Source of the DNA: an uncultured Elusimicrobium sp. | Lineage (GTDB): Bacteria > Elusimicrobiota > Elusimicrobia > Elusimicrobiales > Elusimicrobiaceae | Length of the DNA: 13,762 nucleotides | NCBI GenBank assembly: GCA_937891135.1 | Contig: CALAFB010000003.1 | Coordinates: 1 to 13,762 of the forward strand | Reading direction: 5' to 3' | Part shown: positions 7,299-13,178 of the stretch, piece by piece | Layout of the letters: every line of letters begins with the position of its first letter | How positions within the stretch are numbered: the first letter of the stretch is position 1 | Program-made: the position numbers and the translations under genes | Notes under the pieces: generated by a model | The model's database searches: none | What the model saw: the letters and a program-made list of their open reading frames with translations, nothing else | What the model was told of the DNA's origin: nothing

Positions 7299-7958
7299 AT
7301 GACTAAACAACACACACCTGTGCAACAAGTTGCACAACCCGAACCGATTGTTACGCTTTTTTCCGGTACGGTTGCGTATGTCAAAAATCATAAGCAATCC
7401 GTGCTGACTGCTGCAGGGATTTTAATCTTAGCCGTTGTGCTAGGGTATGTCTATCATGCACATGTTAAATCCGTGCAGGAAAAATCCTGGGCGGCCTATT
7501 ATACCGCCCAACGGGCTGTACAAAATGACCCTTCCCAGGTTACTGCGTTAGACGGGGTAGTAGTGCAATTCCCGGGCTCGTTAGCCGCCCAATATGCCCA
7601 GTTATTAAAGGGGGATATTTTATACGCGCAGGAAAATTATGCCCAAGCCATAGACGTATATGAACCGCTTCTAAACGCTGCGAACGAAACGCTCCGCACA
7701 GATGCTGTATTATCGTTAGGGGCTGCCAAACAAGCGGCCAAAGATTATGACGGTTCTATAAAGGTACTCTCAAAATTTATTCAAGATAATCCCAAAAGTT
7801 TTGCCTTACCGCAAGCCTATTTAACCTTGGCGATGAGTCAGGAACTTGCCGGTAAAAAGCAAGACGCGGTGGAAACGTACCAACTCATTTTGGCCGACTA
7901 TACCAAAACATATTTCGGCAAAATGGCCAAGGATAAATTAGCCACTTTAAATAAATAA
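7299..7958 (+). CDS. YfgM-like tetratricopeptide-repeat membrane protein
   Basis: This 219-residue protein has a short cytoplasmic N-terminus, one membrane helix (34-53, SVLTAAGILILAVVLGYVY) and an exported domain of TPR-like helix pairs. These include AAQYAQLLKGDILYAQENYAQAIDVYEPLL (~96-125), a second pair at ~135-163 and a third (PQAYLTLAMSQELAGKKQDAVETYQLIL, ~171-198). The arrangement resembles YfgM, the SecYEG-associated chaperone partner (TPR_21 / DUF2133 type), which also has one N-terminal helix and periplasmic TPRs of similar size. Related TPR proteins act with BamD or in envelope assembly, so the exact role is open. A Shine-Dalgarno site is lacking. A terminator hairpin follows 5 bases after the stop, then the porin gene. 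Confidence 0.75.
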   Translation: MTKQHTPVQQVAQPEPIVTLFSGTVAYVKNHKQSVLTAAGILILAVVLGYVYHAHVKSVQEKSWAAYYTAQRAVQNDPSQVTALDGVVVQFPGSLAAQYAQLLKGDILYAQENYAQAIDVYEPLLNAANETLRTDAVLSLGAAKQAAKDYDGSIKVLSKFIQDNPKSFALPQAYLTLAMSQELAGKKQDAVETYQLILADYTKTYFGKMAKDKLATLNK

Positions 7959-7963
7959 GTAAA

Positions 7964-7992
7964 CCCCGCCGTTTGCATAGGCGGGGGTTTTT
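7964..7992 (+). terminator. rho-independent terminator / intercistronic attenuator
   Basis: The 7-bp stem CCCCGCC / GGCGGGG with a 9-base loop is followed by GTTTTT. It lies after the TPR gene stop and only 15 bases before the porin ATG at 8008. Confidence 0.8.
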
Positions 7993-8007
7993 ATGTATAG
8001 GAGCATT

Positions 8008-9222
8008 ATGAAAAAGTTACTGATTGCCGCACTCGTATGCGGTTTAGCAAATGTATCGTATGGGGCCGGGTTTGCCTTGTATGAATTTAGCGGCCGTGCT
8101 ACCGCTATGGGCGGGGCAGTAATGGCCAATACCGCCGAAGCGGCGTCTTTAGCCACGAACCCTGCTTTGATTACGGAATTAGAAGGCACGCAACTTCAAT
8201 TAGGCGGCACGGTGGTAACCGCCCATGCGCGTACAACGGTTTCCGGCGATACCCGTGGTTTGCAGCGGGATGTGTGGTTGTTGCCGAACTTCTATATCAC
8301 GCATAAATGGAGTGACGAAATTTCGTTTGGGTTAGGCGGGTTTTCCCGTTATGGCCTTGGCGGAAAGTACAAAGATTGGCAAAATTGGACGGGCAGTTAT
8401 TTGGCCTACAAAGTTAAATTGGAAACTTTTTCTTTTACGCCGACAATTGCCATTAAAGCCAATGACCAACTCTCTATGGCTATGGGCTTAGAGGCCATGA
8501 CGATTGATTTTACGCAAAATTCACTTGCCAATCCTAGCCCACTTTATACCTATGAAATTCACGGAGACGGCATCAGCTGGGGGGGGAACTTCTCGTTCAT
8601 CTACCGCCCGGAGTGGGCCGAAAAATGGTCCGTAGGGGCTATGTACCGCACCAAAGTAAAACAAAACTTAAACGGCTATATTCATACTTCTACTGGAACG
8701 AACTTAGGTCCTTCTTTATTACATGCCAATGCCAAAGGGGCCATTACGCTGCCGGATAGCATTTCCACCGGGGTTGCATTCCGTCCGAATGAAAACTGGG
8801 TGTTTGAAATTGGCGCGGTAGCTACTATGTGGAGCTCGTACGACCAAATTACTATTGAATATAAAGATAACGAAACCGCCCCCACTATTCACAACAAAAA
8901 AGAATATAGAGATACCATCCGCGCTAACTTTGGAATGGAATACCAATTTATCCCCCATTGGTTTGCGCGCGCGGGCTATGTGTACGACAAATCCCCCATT
9001 AACTCGCACGCCATGGATACGCTTGTACCCGTGGACGACCGTCATATCGGTAGCATTGGCTTAGGGTATAAGGGCGAAACATGGAGTGCCGATTTAGCCT
9101 ATGCACACCTTTTCGGCCGCCACTTAACCGGGGATTCCAACACCCAATCCGGCGATATGCCCATGCGCTATTCCGGCGGGCGCAGCGATATGTTCGCGCT
9201 GACCGTAGGTTATAAGTTTTAA
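8008..9222 (+). CDS. FadL/OmpP1-family outer membrane porin
   Basis: The start is placed at 8008 because AGGAG (7999-8003) lies 4 bases upstream and a signal peptide follows directly (MKKLLIAALVCGLANVSYG|A). An in-frame ATG at 7993 falls in the terminator tail and is unlikely. The 404-residue product begins its mature part with AGFALYEFSGRATAMGGAVM and then NTAEAASLATNPALI. This is the FadL N-terminal plug pattern ('GF.l.E.s....g.a.A....a.d.a.....NPA'). The rest alternates strands with aromatic ends and finishes ALTVGYKF, a C-terminal Phe signal for the BAM machinery. FadL-family proteins carry long-chain fatty acids or aromatic hydrophobic compounds across the outer membrane; the ligand here is unknown. 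Length is normal. No promoter of its own is evident between the hairpin and the start. Confidence 0.9.
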   Translation: MKKLLIAALVCGLANVSYGAGFALYEFSGRATAMGGAVMANTAEAASLATNPALITELEGTQLQLGGTVVTAHARTTVSGDTRGLQRDVWLLPNFYITHKWSDEISFGLGGFSRYGLGGKYKDWQNWTGSYLAYKVKLETFSFTPTIAIKANDQLSMAMGLEAMTIDFTQNSLANPSPLYTYEIHGDGISWGGNFSFIYRPEWAEKWSVGAMYRTKVKQNLNGYIHTSTGTNLGPSLLHANAKGAITLPDSISTGVAFRPNENWVFEIGAVATMWSSYDQITIEYKDNETAPTIHNKKEYRDTIRANFGMEYQFIPHWFARAGYVYDKSPINSHAMDTLVPVDDRHIGSIGLGYKGETWSADLAYAHLFGRHLTGDSNTQSGDMPMRYSGGRSDMFALTVGYKF

Positions 9223-9248
9223 GTTAACAAACAAGTAAACTAATCCAA

Positions 9249-9275
9249 AATCCCTGCTTAACGGCGGGGATTTTT
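9249..9275. terminator. bidirectional terminator between porin and mutY
   Basis: The stem AATCCCTGC / GCGGGGATT (9 bp with one G-T pair) has a 6-base loop and is followed by TTTTT on the plus strand, with an A run (AAAA) upstream for the minus direction. It lies between the convergent porin and mutY genes. Confidence 0.8.
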
Positions 9276-10381
9276 TATATCTTTTCCACTAATTTTTGCA
9301 CCAGGCGGGAAACCGCATACCGGGGCAATTGGTCCGCCGGGATTTTGATAAACCCGTCCGGCACTTTCCGTGCAAGGGGGAGTGTTACCTGATAAAGATA
9401 GGCATAAATAATTTGGTGCGATAAAACGTGTTTCACGGGGGACAGTAGTTTCCCTCTCCCTAGAGGTCTTTGGGGCGTTTGTGCCTTTTTCGCCTTCGCC
9501 CCTTGAGGGAGAAGGTGGCTGCAAGCCGGATGAGGGGGAACAATAGGGACCGCGCCGAACCATTTTCTGAGTTGCGGGTGCTTGGGCGGTAACCGTTCGC
9601 TGTCCGTTTCTATTAAAGGGAGTTCATACAAATTTTGCCACACATCGCCCGCCCCGCGTTTACGTAGCCACGTAAATTCCCCCTGTTTTACATAAATATA
9701 GTGAAAATAGCGCGTGGAAACTTTTGTTTTTTGGGCTTTGACGGGCAGTTGTTCCTGCCGGCCTTCTTTACGGGCCTTACACGTTCCGGCCAGCGGGCAC
9801 GTTAAACATTGCGGGGCCTGCGGCGTACAAACAATGGCCCCAAAATCCATCAGTGCCTGGTTAAAATCCCCGGGATGTTTTTTATCCAGTAACGTTTGGG
9901 CCAGTTGGGTAAATTGTTTTTTGCCTTTGGTACTGTCAATAGGCGTGTCAATGCCAAACACGCGCGCCAATACCCGGTAGACGTTCCCGTCTACCACCGC
10001 ATACGGCATATCGTAGGCAATAGAGCATATTGCCGCCGCCGTATAATCGCCCACACCTTTTAAGGCGCGCACCCCTTCGTAAGTGGGGGGAAAAGTGCCG
10101 TTCATACTTTGGGCAGCCGCGTGCAAATTGCGCGCCCGGGAATAATAGCCTAACCCCTGCCACAATTTTAATACATCATCTTCACGGGCCCGGGCCAGGG
10201 CGGCCGGGGTGGGGAATGTTTCCACAAATTTCTGATAATACGCCAACCCCTGTGCCACGCGGGTTTGCTGCATAATAATTTCACAAAGCCAAATTTTGTA
10301 CGGGTCTTTGGTATGCCGCCAGGGCAAATCACGCTTATTTTGTTGGTACCAATTTAGCAGGGTAGATGTAACGGACTTCAT
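9275..10381 (-). CDS. mutY: A/G-specific adenine DNA glycosylase
   Basis: MutY removes adenine mispaired with 8-oxoguanine in base-excision repair. The 368-residue protein has all key parts: catalytic Glu34 in WLCEIIMQQTRV, the helix-hairpin-helix LKGVGDYTAAAI (107-118), catalytic Asp131 in VVDGNVYRVLAR, and the four Cys of the [4Fe-4S] cluster spaced C-x6-C-x2-C-x5-C (185, 192, 195, 201). The C-terminal NUDIX-like 8-oxoG recognition domain starts at ~223 and includes VWQNLYELPLIE and the VKHVLSHQ loop (316-323). Between FGAVPIV and SPVKHVLSH is a Pro/Lys/Gln-rich insert (about residues 282-313) not usual for the family. It coincides with a DNA palindromic repeat at 9449-9541, inserted without breaking the frame. 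TACAAT ends 7 bases before the ATG, so the mRNA is probably leaderless. Confidence 0.95.
   Translation of the reverse strand: MKSVTSTLLNWYQQNKRDLPWRHTKDPYKIWLCEIIMQQTRVAQGLAYYQKFVETFPTPAALARAREDDVLKLWQGLGYYSRARNLHAAAQSMNGTFPPTYEGVRALKGVGDYTAAAICSIAYDMPYAVVDGNVYRVLARVFGIDTPIDSTKGKKQFTQLAQTLLDKKHPGDFNQALMDFGAIVCTPQAPQCLTCPLAGTCKARKEGRQEQLPVKAQKTKVSTRYFHYIYVKQGEFTWLRKRGAGDVWQNLYELPLIETDSERLPPKHPQLRKWFGAVPIVPPHPACSHLLPQGAKAKKAQTPQRPLGRGKLLSPVKHVLSHQIIYAYLYQVTLPLARKVPDGFIKIPADQLPRYAVSRLVQKLVEKI
9449..9541. repeat. palindromic repeat element inserted in frame in mutY
   Basis: About 92 bases have imperfect inverted arms: CCCTCTCCCTAGAGG near 9452 pairs with CCTTGAGGGAGAAGG near 9501, 12 of 15 matching. 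The right flank, read on the minus strand, runs TTCCCCCTCATCCGGC then TTGCAGCCACCTTCTCCC. This resembles the dispersed 'CCCTCATCC...CACCTTCTCCCTC' repeats seen in many gut bacterial genomes. It contributes about 30 codons to mutY with no stop, as Rickettsia palindromic elements do. Recognition is from memory; copy number is unchecked. Confidence 0.65.
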
Positions 10382-10388
10382 ATAAGGT

Positions 10389-10394
10389 ATTGTA
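10389..10394 (-). promoter_or_regulatory. -10 element (TACAAT) for mutY, leaderless layout
   Basis: On the minus strand TACAAT ends 7 bases before the mutY ATG. No Shine-Dalgarno site lies between them and the -35 region is weak. Confidence 0.5.
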
Positions 10395-10511
10395 CTATTT
10401 TCGTTAGAAATTATGTAAAATAGGGGGGTAGTAAACTAAAAATTAGTATCTGTTTTTGGAAACCGCCCTTACAAAGGGGACAACTATATAACCAAAGGCA
10501 GTCCGTTTTAG

Positions 10512-10552
10512 ACACAATCCGTATGGGAAATCTAGAGCCCATTGGATTGTGT
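10512..10552 (+). other. strong imperfect hairpin upstream of the pilin gene
   Basis: ACACAATCC-gt-ATGGG pairs with CCCAT-t-GGATTGTGT around a 10-base loop, giving 14 base pairs with one small internal loop. No T run follows directly, so it is not a standard terminator. It lies about 100 bases before the pilin ATG and may be part of its 5' untranslated region. Confidence 0.6.
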
Positions 10553-10573
10553 TTAATGTTTGTTGCTTAGCAA

Positions 10574-10650
10574 TAAACTACGGCTGTTTTGAAGGGTTTT
10601 GTATAGTTGGCCCGACAAGGGAGCCGTTTTACTTCCAAAACAGAAAGGAG
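10574..10650 (+). promoter_or_regulatory. candidate structured 5' region with two competing stems and the pilin ribosome-binding site
   Basis: ACGGCT near 10579 can pair with AGCCGT near 10622. CTGTTTTGAAG, which overlaps the first arm, can pair with CTTCCAAAACAG near 10633-10644, just before the AGGAG site (10646-10650). The two stems share bases and cannot both form fully, a layout seen in RNA switches and attenuators. Function is inferred from pairing only. Confidence 0.4.
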
Positions 10651-10655
10651 CAACA

Positions 10656-11210
10656 ATGAAACAACAACTATACACCCACCGAGGGTTTACCCTCATTGAA
10701 CTACTTGTAGTAGTTCTCATCATTGGTATTTTGGCAGCCGTCGCGTTGCCGCAATACCAATTTGCCGTAGAAAAAGCGCGGCTTAGCGAAGCCCTTACCG
10801 TAACATCTACGCTGGAAAAAGCCATAGACGTATGGCTGTTGGAAAACGGTGTTCCCACAGAAGATATTTACTTTTTAGGGGATACCGCCAACGGCAAAGG
10901 CCAATTAAATATAGCCATTGAAAACGGTATGGATTGCAGTATGTCTGGAGGAAAAGAATGTGGCAATAACAATTTTTCATACAACGCGTATTGTCGGCCA
11001 AGTGGAGATTGTGCCGTTTGGGCTTCTCGTATTATCAATGGAAACTCGGCTAACATCCCTTATGTAGTTGGTCGTGTAAAAGATTCGCCAAACGAACTGT
11101 GGCACGGGAGTGATTGTGATTATTTTCCTGACGAAAGCCCTATGGGGGAAAAAATCTGCAAAATGTTAGAAGCCCAAGGGAATGGCTACTCCGCCTGCGA
11201 AAATTGTTAA
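10656..11210 (+). CDS. type IV pilin / pseudopilin (prepilin)
   Basis: The start at 10656 is chosen because AGGAG lies 5 bases upstream and it gives a ten-residue basic leader, MKQQLYTHRG. The longer frame from 10599 would add 19 residues and bury that leader. Prepilin peptidase would cut after Gly10 and methylate Phe11. The mature N-terminus is FTLIELLVVVLIIGILAAVA with the essential Glu at +5, followed by LPQYQFAVEKARLSEAL. The 184-residue precursor continues into a globular head with eight Cys (94, 102, 113, 119, 154, 168, 181, 184). That number is high for a pilin and suggests several disulfides, including the C-terminal CENC. No assembly ATPase or prepilin peptidase gene lies nearby, so this is an orphan pilin gene. 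Such scattered pilin-like genes are, from memory, typical of Elusimicrobiota. Confidence 0.93.
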   Translation: MKQQLYTHRGFTLIELLVVVLIIGILAAVALPQYQFAVEKARLSEALTVTSTLEKAIDVWLLENGVPTEDIYFLGDTANGKGQLNIAIENGMDCSMSGGKECGNNNFSYNAYCRPSGDCAVWASRIINGNSANIPYVVGRVKDSPNELWHGSDCDYFPDESPMGEKICKMLEAQGNGYSACENC

Positions 11211-11236
11211 ACAATAGATGTTGTAATCCTATAATA

Positions 11237-11263
11237 CCGCGTCCTACAATCGGTAGGACGCGG
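11237..11263 (+). terminator. perfect 11-bp hairpin after the pilin gene
   Basis: CCGCGTCCTAC and GTAGGACGCGG flank an AATCG loop 26 bases after the pilin stop. No T run follows (CAATTGTAC), so termination is likely but not of standard rho-independent form; it could also stabilise the mRNA end. TATAAT (11230-11235) lies just before the stem. Confidence 0.6.
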
Positions 11264-11298
11264 CAATTGTACTAAAAGCCCTTCCAATTATATATCCC

Positions 11299-11327
11299 TT
11301 GACAGTATTCTCCCGTAACACTATACT
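11299..11327 (+). promoter_or_regulatory. sigma70-type promoter of the secreted-protein operon
   Basis: A perfect -35 TTGACA (11299-11304) and TATACT (11322-11327) are separated by exactly 17 bases. The expected start is near 11334, giving a leader of about 22 bases with a GAGGGGGA ribosome-binding site before the ATG at 11357. This is the best complete promoter in the window. Confidence 0.8.
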
Positions 11328-11356
11328 ATTAAAGAACTGTTTGACGAGGGGGACTT

Positions 11357-11926
11357 ATGAAATTATTTTTATTTATAACTGCTGTTTTGCTGCTTGCCTT
11401 TCCGGCGGGTGCCTACCAAGCCGGGCAAGCCAACCGTACTAATTTTGGCTCGGGCCCGCAACTACCGGCCCAACAACAGTTCCGTTCATTTAGTAATTAC
11501 AACAACCGTTCCTGGGGGCAAGGCGTACAAACCCGCGGTGTTCAAACGCAAACTGCCGGGCGGGAAGTAGCGGAGTTTGAAGCTCCCGCCGCTTCTAAGC
11601 CGGCGGCCCAGCCCGCCGCTAAAAAAGCAGCTTCCCCGGCGAATGAACCCAAGCCGGCTACACCGGCTGTTACTACGCAGCCGTCTACGGCTCCGGCTGC
11701 TGCTGCCCAAGCCGGGCAAATGCCGCCGGAAGCGGCCGCCATGATGCAACAAGTGCAAGGACTCATGAATATGATGAACGGTGGTGGTGCCCCCGCTGGC
11801 CAGGCCAACCCGGCGCAAGCGGGTCAAGCGGCCCCGGCCATGCCGGCGGGTATGCCGGATATGTCTGCGTTAATGGGGGGAATGTTGCCTAGTGCACAAC
11901 CCGCTGCTGCCCCGGCTAAAAAATAA
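11357..11926 (+). CDS. secreted Ala/Pro/Gln-rich low-complexity protein, unrecognised
   Basis: No family is recognised for this 189-residue protein. A clear signal peptide (MKLFLFITAVLLLAFPAGA, cut before Tyr20) is followed by an Asn/Gln/Arg-rich part (20-70) containing a short GVQTRGVQTQTAG duplication. A long Ala/Pro/Lys-rich stretch follows (~73-118), then a Met-rich amphipathic helix (MPPEAAAMMQQVQGLMNMMNG, ~120-142) and an Ala/Gly/Pro tail with repeated AGQA/PAQAGQ units. Most of it should be disordered. The start is supported by GAGGGGGA 4-5 bases upstream and by the strong promoter. The next gene starts 2 bases after the stop and also has a signal peptide, so the two products probably work together in the periplasm or at the surface. 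Confidence 0.82.
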   Translation: MKLFLFITAVLLLAFPAGAYQAGQANRTNFGSGPQLPAQQQFRSFSNYNNRSWGQGVQTRGVQTQTAGREVAEFEAPAASKPAAQPAAKKAASPANEPKPATPAVTTQPSTAPAAAAQAGQMPPEAAAMMQQVQGLMNMMNGGGAPAGQANPAQAGQAAPAMPAGMPDMSALMGGMLPSAQPAAAPAKK

Positions 11927-11928
11927 GT

Positions 11929-12603
11929 ATGAAGCGGATTTTGCTAAGCAGTTTATTATTGATGCTAACGGGTTTTGCAGAAGCCCAGCGGCCGGTAACT
12001 CCGGCGGGGCCGTTGCGTCCGTCAACGTCTGTTTCAGCCCAACGGCCGCAGACGGAAACGTCTGCCGTATATCCGCGAACAAGTGTCGTTGTAACACGTC
12101 CTACCACAGGAAGGGCTTTTTACCCGCAGACAACGGTGCAAGTAACACATCCGTCTAGCACCGTTTCAGCCCAATATCCAAAGACGAAAGACTTTGCTAT
12201 CTACCCGCAGACAGCGGAAGCTGCCGTCTATCCGCAGACGGACGTAGTTGTATTTCATCCGCAAACCCCTAGGGAAAAAAGTGCCCCGCAGACGGGAGGA
12301 GCACCCCGTGTGTTTTCACAAGGGGGGGGCGAAACGACCTCTGCCCAAGCGTCTACGTCTATGACAGGTTATACGCCCAAACCCGCTAAAGATTTTACCA
12401 AGCCGGATTCCAAGCCCGAATTGGGCGGTGGAAGTTTAGCCTTAGGGAATGATACGGCAGATGAATCCGATAAAAATGCCATGGCTGCCAGCCGCCTGCG
12501 TAGTGAAGCCCGCGGTTCGGTGGAGAATGTAGATCCCAAGAATATGCCGGATGCGTTAGCCGGGTTAGAAAAAGTACTAACAGAACGCGCCAAATCCAAG
12601 TAA
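11929..12603 (+). CDS. secreted protein with twelve nine-residue Pro-x-Thr repeats, unrecognised
   Basis: No family is recognised for this 224-residue protein. The signal peptide is MKRILLSSLLLMLTGFAEA (cut before Gln20). From there a motif [R/Y/H]-P-x-[T/S] recurs with its Pro at residues 22, 31, 40, 49, 58, 66, 75, 84, 93, 102, 111 and 120: nine-residue spacing throughout except one eight-residue step. Typical units are VYPRTSVVV, FYPQTTVQV and VYPQTDVVV, with alternating hydrophobic residues before the Pro, which suggests one short beta-strand per unit. After ~125 comes a Ser/Thr/Lys-rich linker and a charged, helical C-terminus (~180-224). Cys is absent, as expected for a fibrous or wall-spanning protein. 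The gene is translationally close-coupled to the preceding one (2-base gap). Confidence 0.85.
   Translation: MKRILLSSLLLMLTGFAEAQRPVTPAGPLRPSTSVSAQRPQTETSAVYPRTSVVVTRPTTGRAFYPQTTVQVTHPSSTVSAQYPKTKDFAIYPQTAEAAVYPQTDVVVFHPQTPREKSAPQTGGAPRVFSQGGGETTSAQASTSMTGYTPKPAKDFTKPDSKPELGGGSLALGNDTADESDKNAMAASRLRSEARGSVENVDPKNMPDALAGLEKVLTERAKSK
11986..12295 (+). repeat. degenerate 27-base tandem repeat (12 units) coding for the Pro-x-Thr motif
   Basis: The nine-residue protein repeat is visible in the DNA as recurring TA(C/T)CCGCAGAC-like cores about 27 bases apart (for example near 12121, 12202 and 12229). Units are diverged, so the repeat is old rather than a recent expansion. Confidence 0.75.
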
Positions 12604-12764
12604 AAATAAACTTGGGGGACTCAAACTTACTCTTAATTATATATATGTTACACACTCCATAATGGAGCGGGTGGTCTTATTATTTGGAATTTATTCCTAA
12701 TAAGTAGGTCGTTTTCCCCCTCAAAAAATACTACATAAGGTTATGTTATAAATAGTTTATTAAA

Positions 12765-12854
12765 TTATTGTTTGCAGGCGGCAGTCATTTGCCGGGCTTT
12801 TGAGTTTTTGTTACAGTCCAATTCAAATTTATATGCGTCTATAGTAATTCTCAT
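12765..12854 (-). CDS. possible 29-residue peptide ORF
   Basis: A minus-strand ATG at 12852-12854 opens a frame coding MRITIDAYKFELDCNKNSKA and nine more residues, ending at TAA. It includes two Cys and mixed codons unlike its A/T-rich surroundings, the only GC-richer patch in this stretch. No Shine-Dalgarno site is seen. It could be a real small gene or the remnant of a larger one; the evidence is weak. Confidence 0.2.
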   Translation of the reverse strand: MRITIDAYKFELDCNKNSKARQMTAACKQ

Positions 12855-12954
12855 ATATTATTTTTAAAATTTTATATTAAAATAAAAATTATTTAAAATA
12901 TTATATATTTTTGTTTTATAATTGAATTTATTATTAAGAATTGCTTGTTTTTAT

Positions 12955-13025
12955 AAAATCGCTTTAAAACGCGATTTTAAAATGACCCATACCCTAGGTA
13001 CCCCCAAATCGTTCTGGAGCGATTT
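12955..13025. repeat. paired AAATCG/CGATTT inverted repeats
   Basis: Two hairpins share the same arms: AAAATCGC/GCGATTTT with an 8-base loop (12955-12978) and AAATCG/CGATTT with an 8-base loop (13006-13025). Between them lies TACCctaGGTA. Four copies of the same core in 71 bases suggest a binding-site cluster or the end of an element. Confidence 0.55.
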
Positions 13026-13068
13026 TTAAAAACTAAAAATTTAATTAAATTTTGAAAAAATAGGTTTT

Positions 13069-13165
13069 TGGGATAATTATATTATTTTGTTATGCTAATT
13101 TGCATTCAATTTGAATATAAACTGAACAAATTATTTTTATTATATATTTTAATATTATTATCCCA
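13069..13165. repeat. 16-base inverted repeat framing a palindrome upstream of the orphan gene
   Basis: TGGGATAATTATATTA (13069-13084) and TAATATTATTATCCCA (13150-13165) are inverted with 15 of 16 matching. The interval contains the palindrome ATTCAAtTTGAAT near 13105. The right arm ends 13 bases before the orphan ORF. Confidence 0.6.
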
Positions 13166-13178
13166 GAAAATAAAATAA

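Larger units (their letters stand above)
12604..13178. other. gene-free stretch with palindromes and a composition change
   Basis: No convincing gene lies here. Visible elements are: the palindrome CTCCATaATGGAG (12655-12667); a hairpin at 12676-12703 (CTTATTA-ttt-GGAAT with ATTCC-TAATAAG), which may end the secreted-protein operon; a tiny minus-strand ORF (12765-12854); and a set of inverted repeats at 12955-13165 described separately. GC is moderate up to about 12855 and then falls to very A/T-rich sequence that continues to the window end. Confidence 0.6.

Noticed and set aside
7993..8007. Porin start at 7993
   Set aside because: It lies in the terminator tail and would put MYRSI before the signal peptide; ATG at 8008 has AGGAG 4 bases upstream.
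9258..9563. 101-residue minus-strand ORF overlapping the end of mutY
   Set aside because: It reads the palindromic repeat in another frame and conflicts with the intact MutY C-terminus.
10599..10655. Pilin start at 10599
   Set aside because: It would add 19 residues before the prepilin leader, while ATG at 10656 has AGGAG at the right distance and gives a normal ten-residue leader.
11486..11827. Minus-strand Arg/Ser-rich ORF over the Ala/Pro-rich gene
   Set aside because: It is the expected open antisense of GCC/CCG-rich low-complexity codons and has no start signals.
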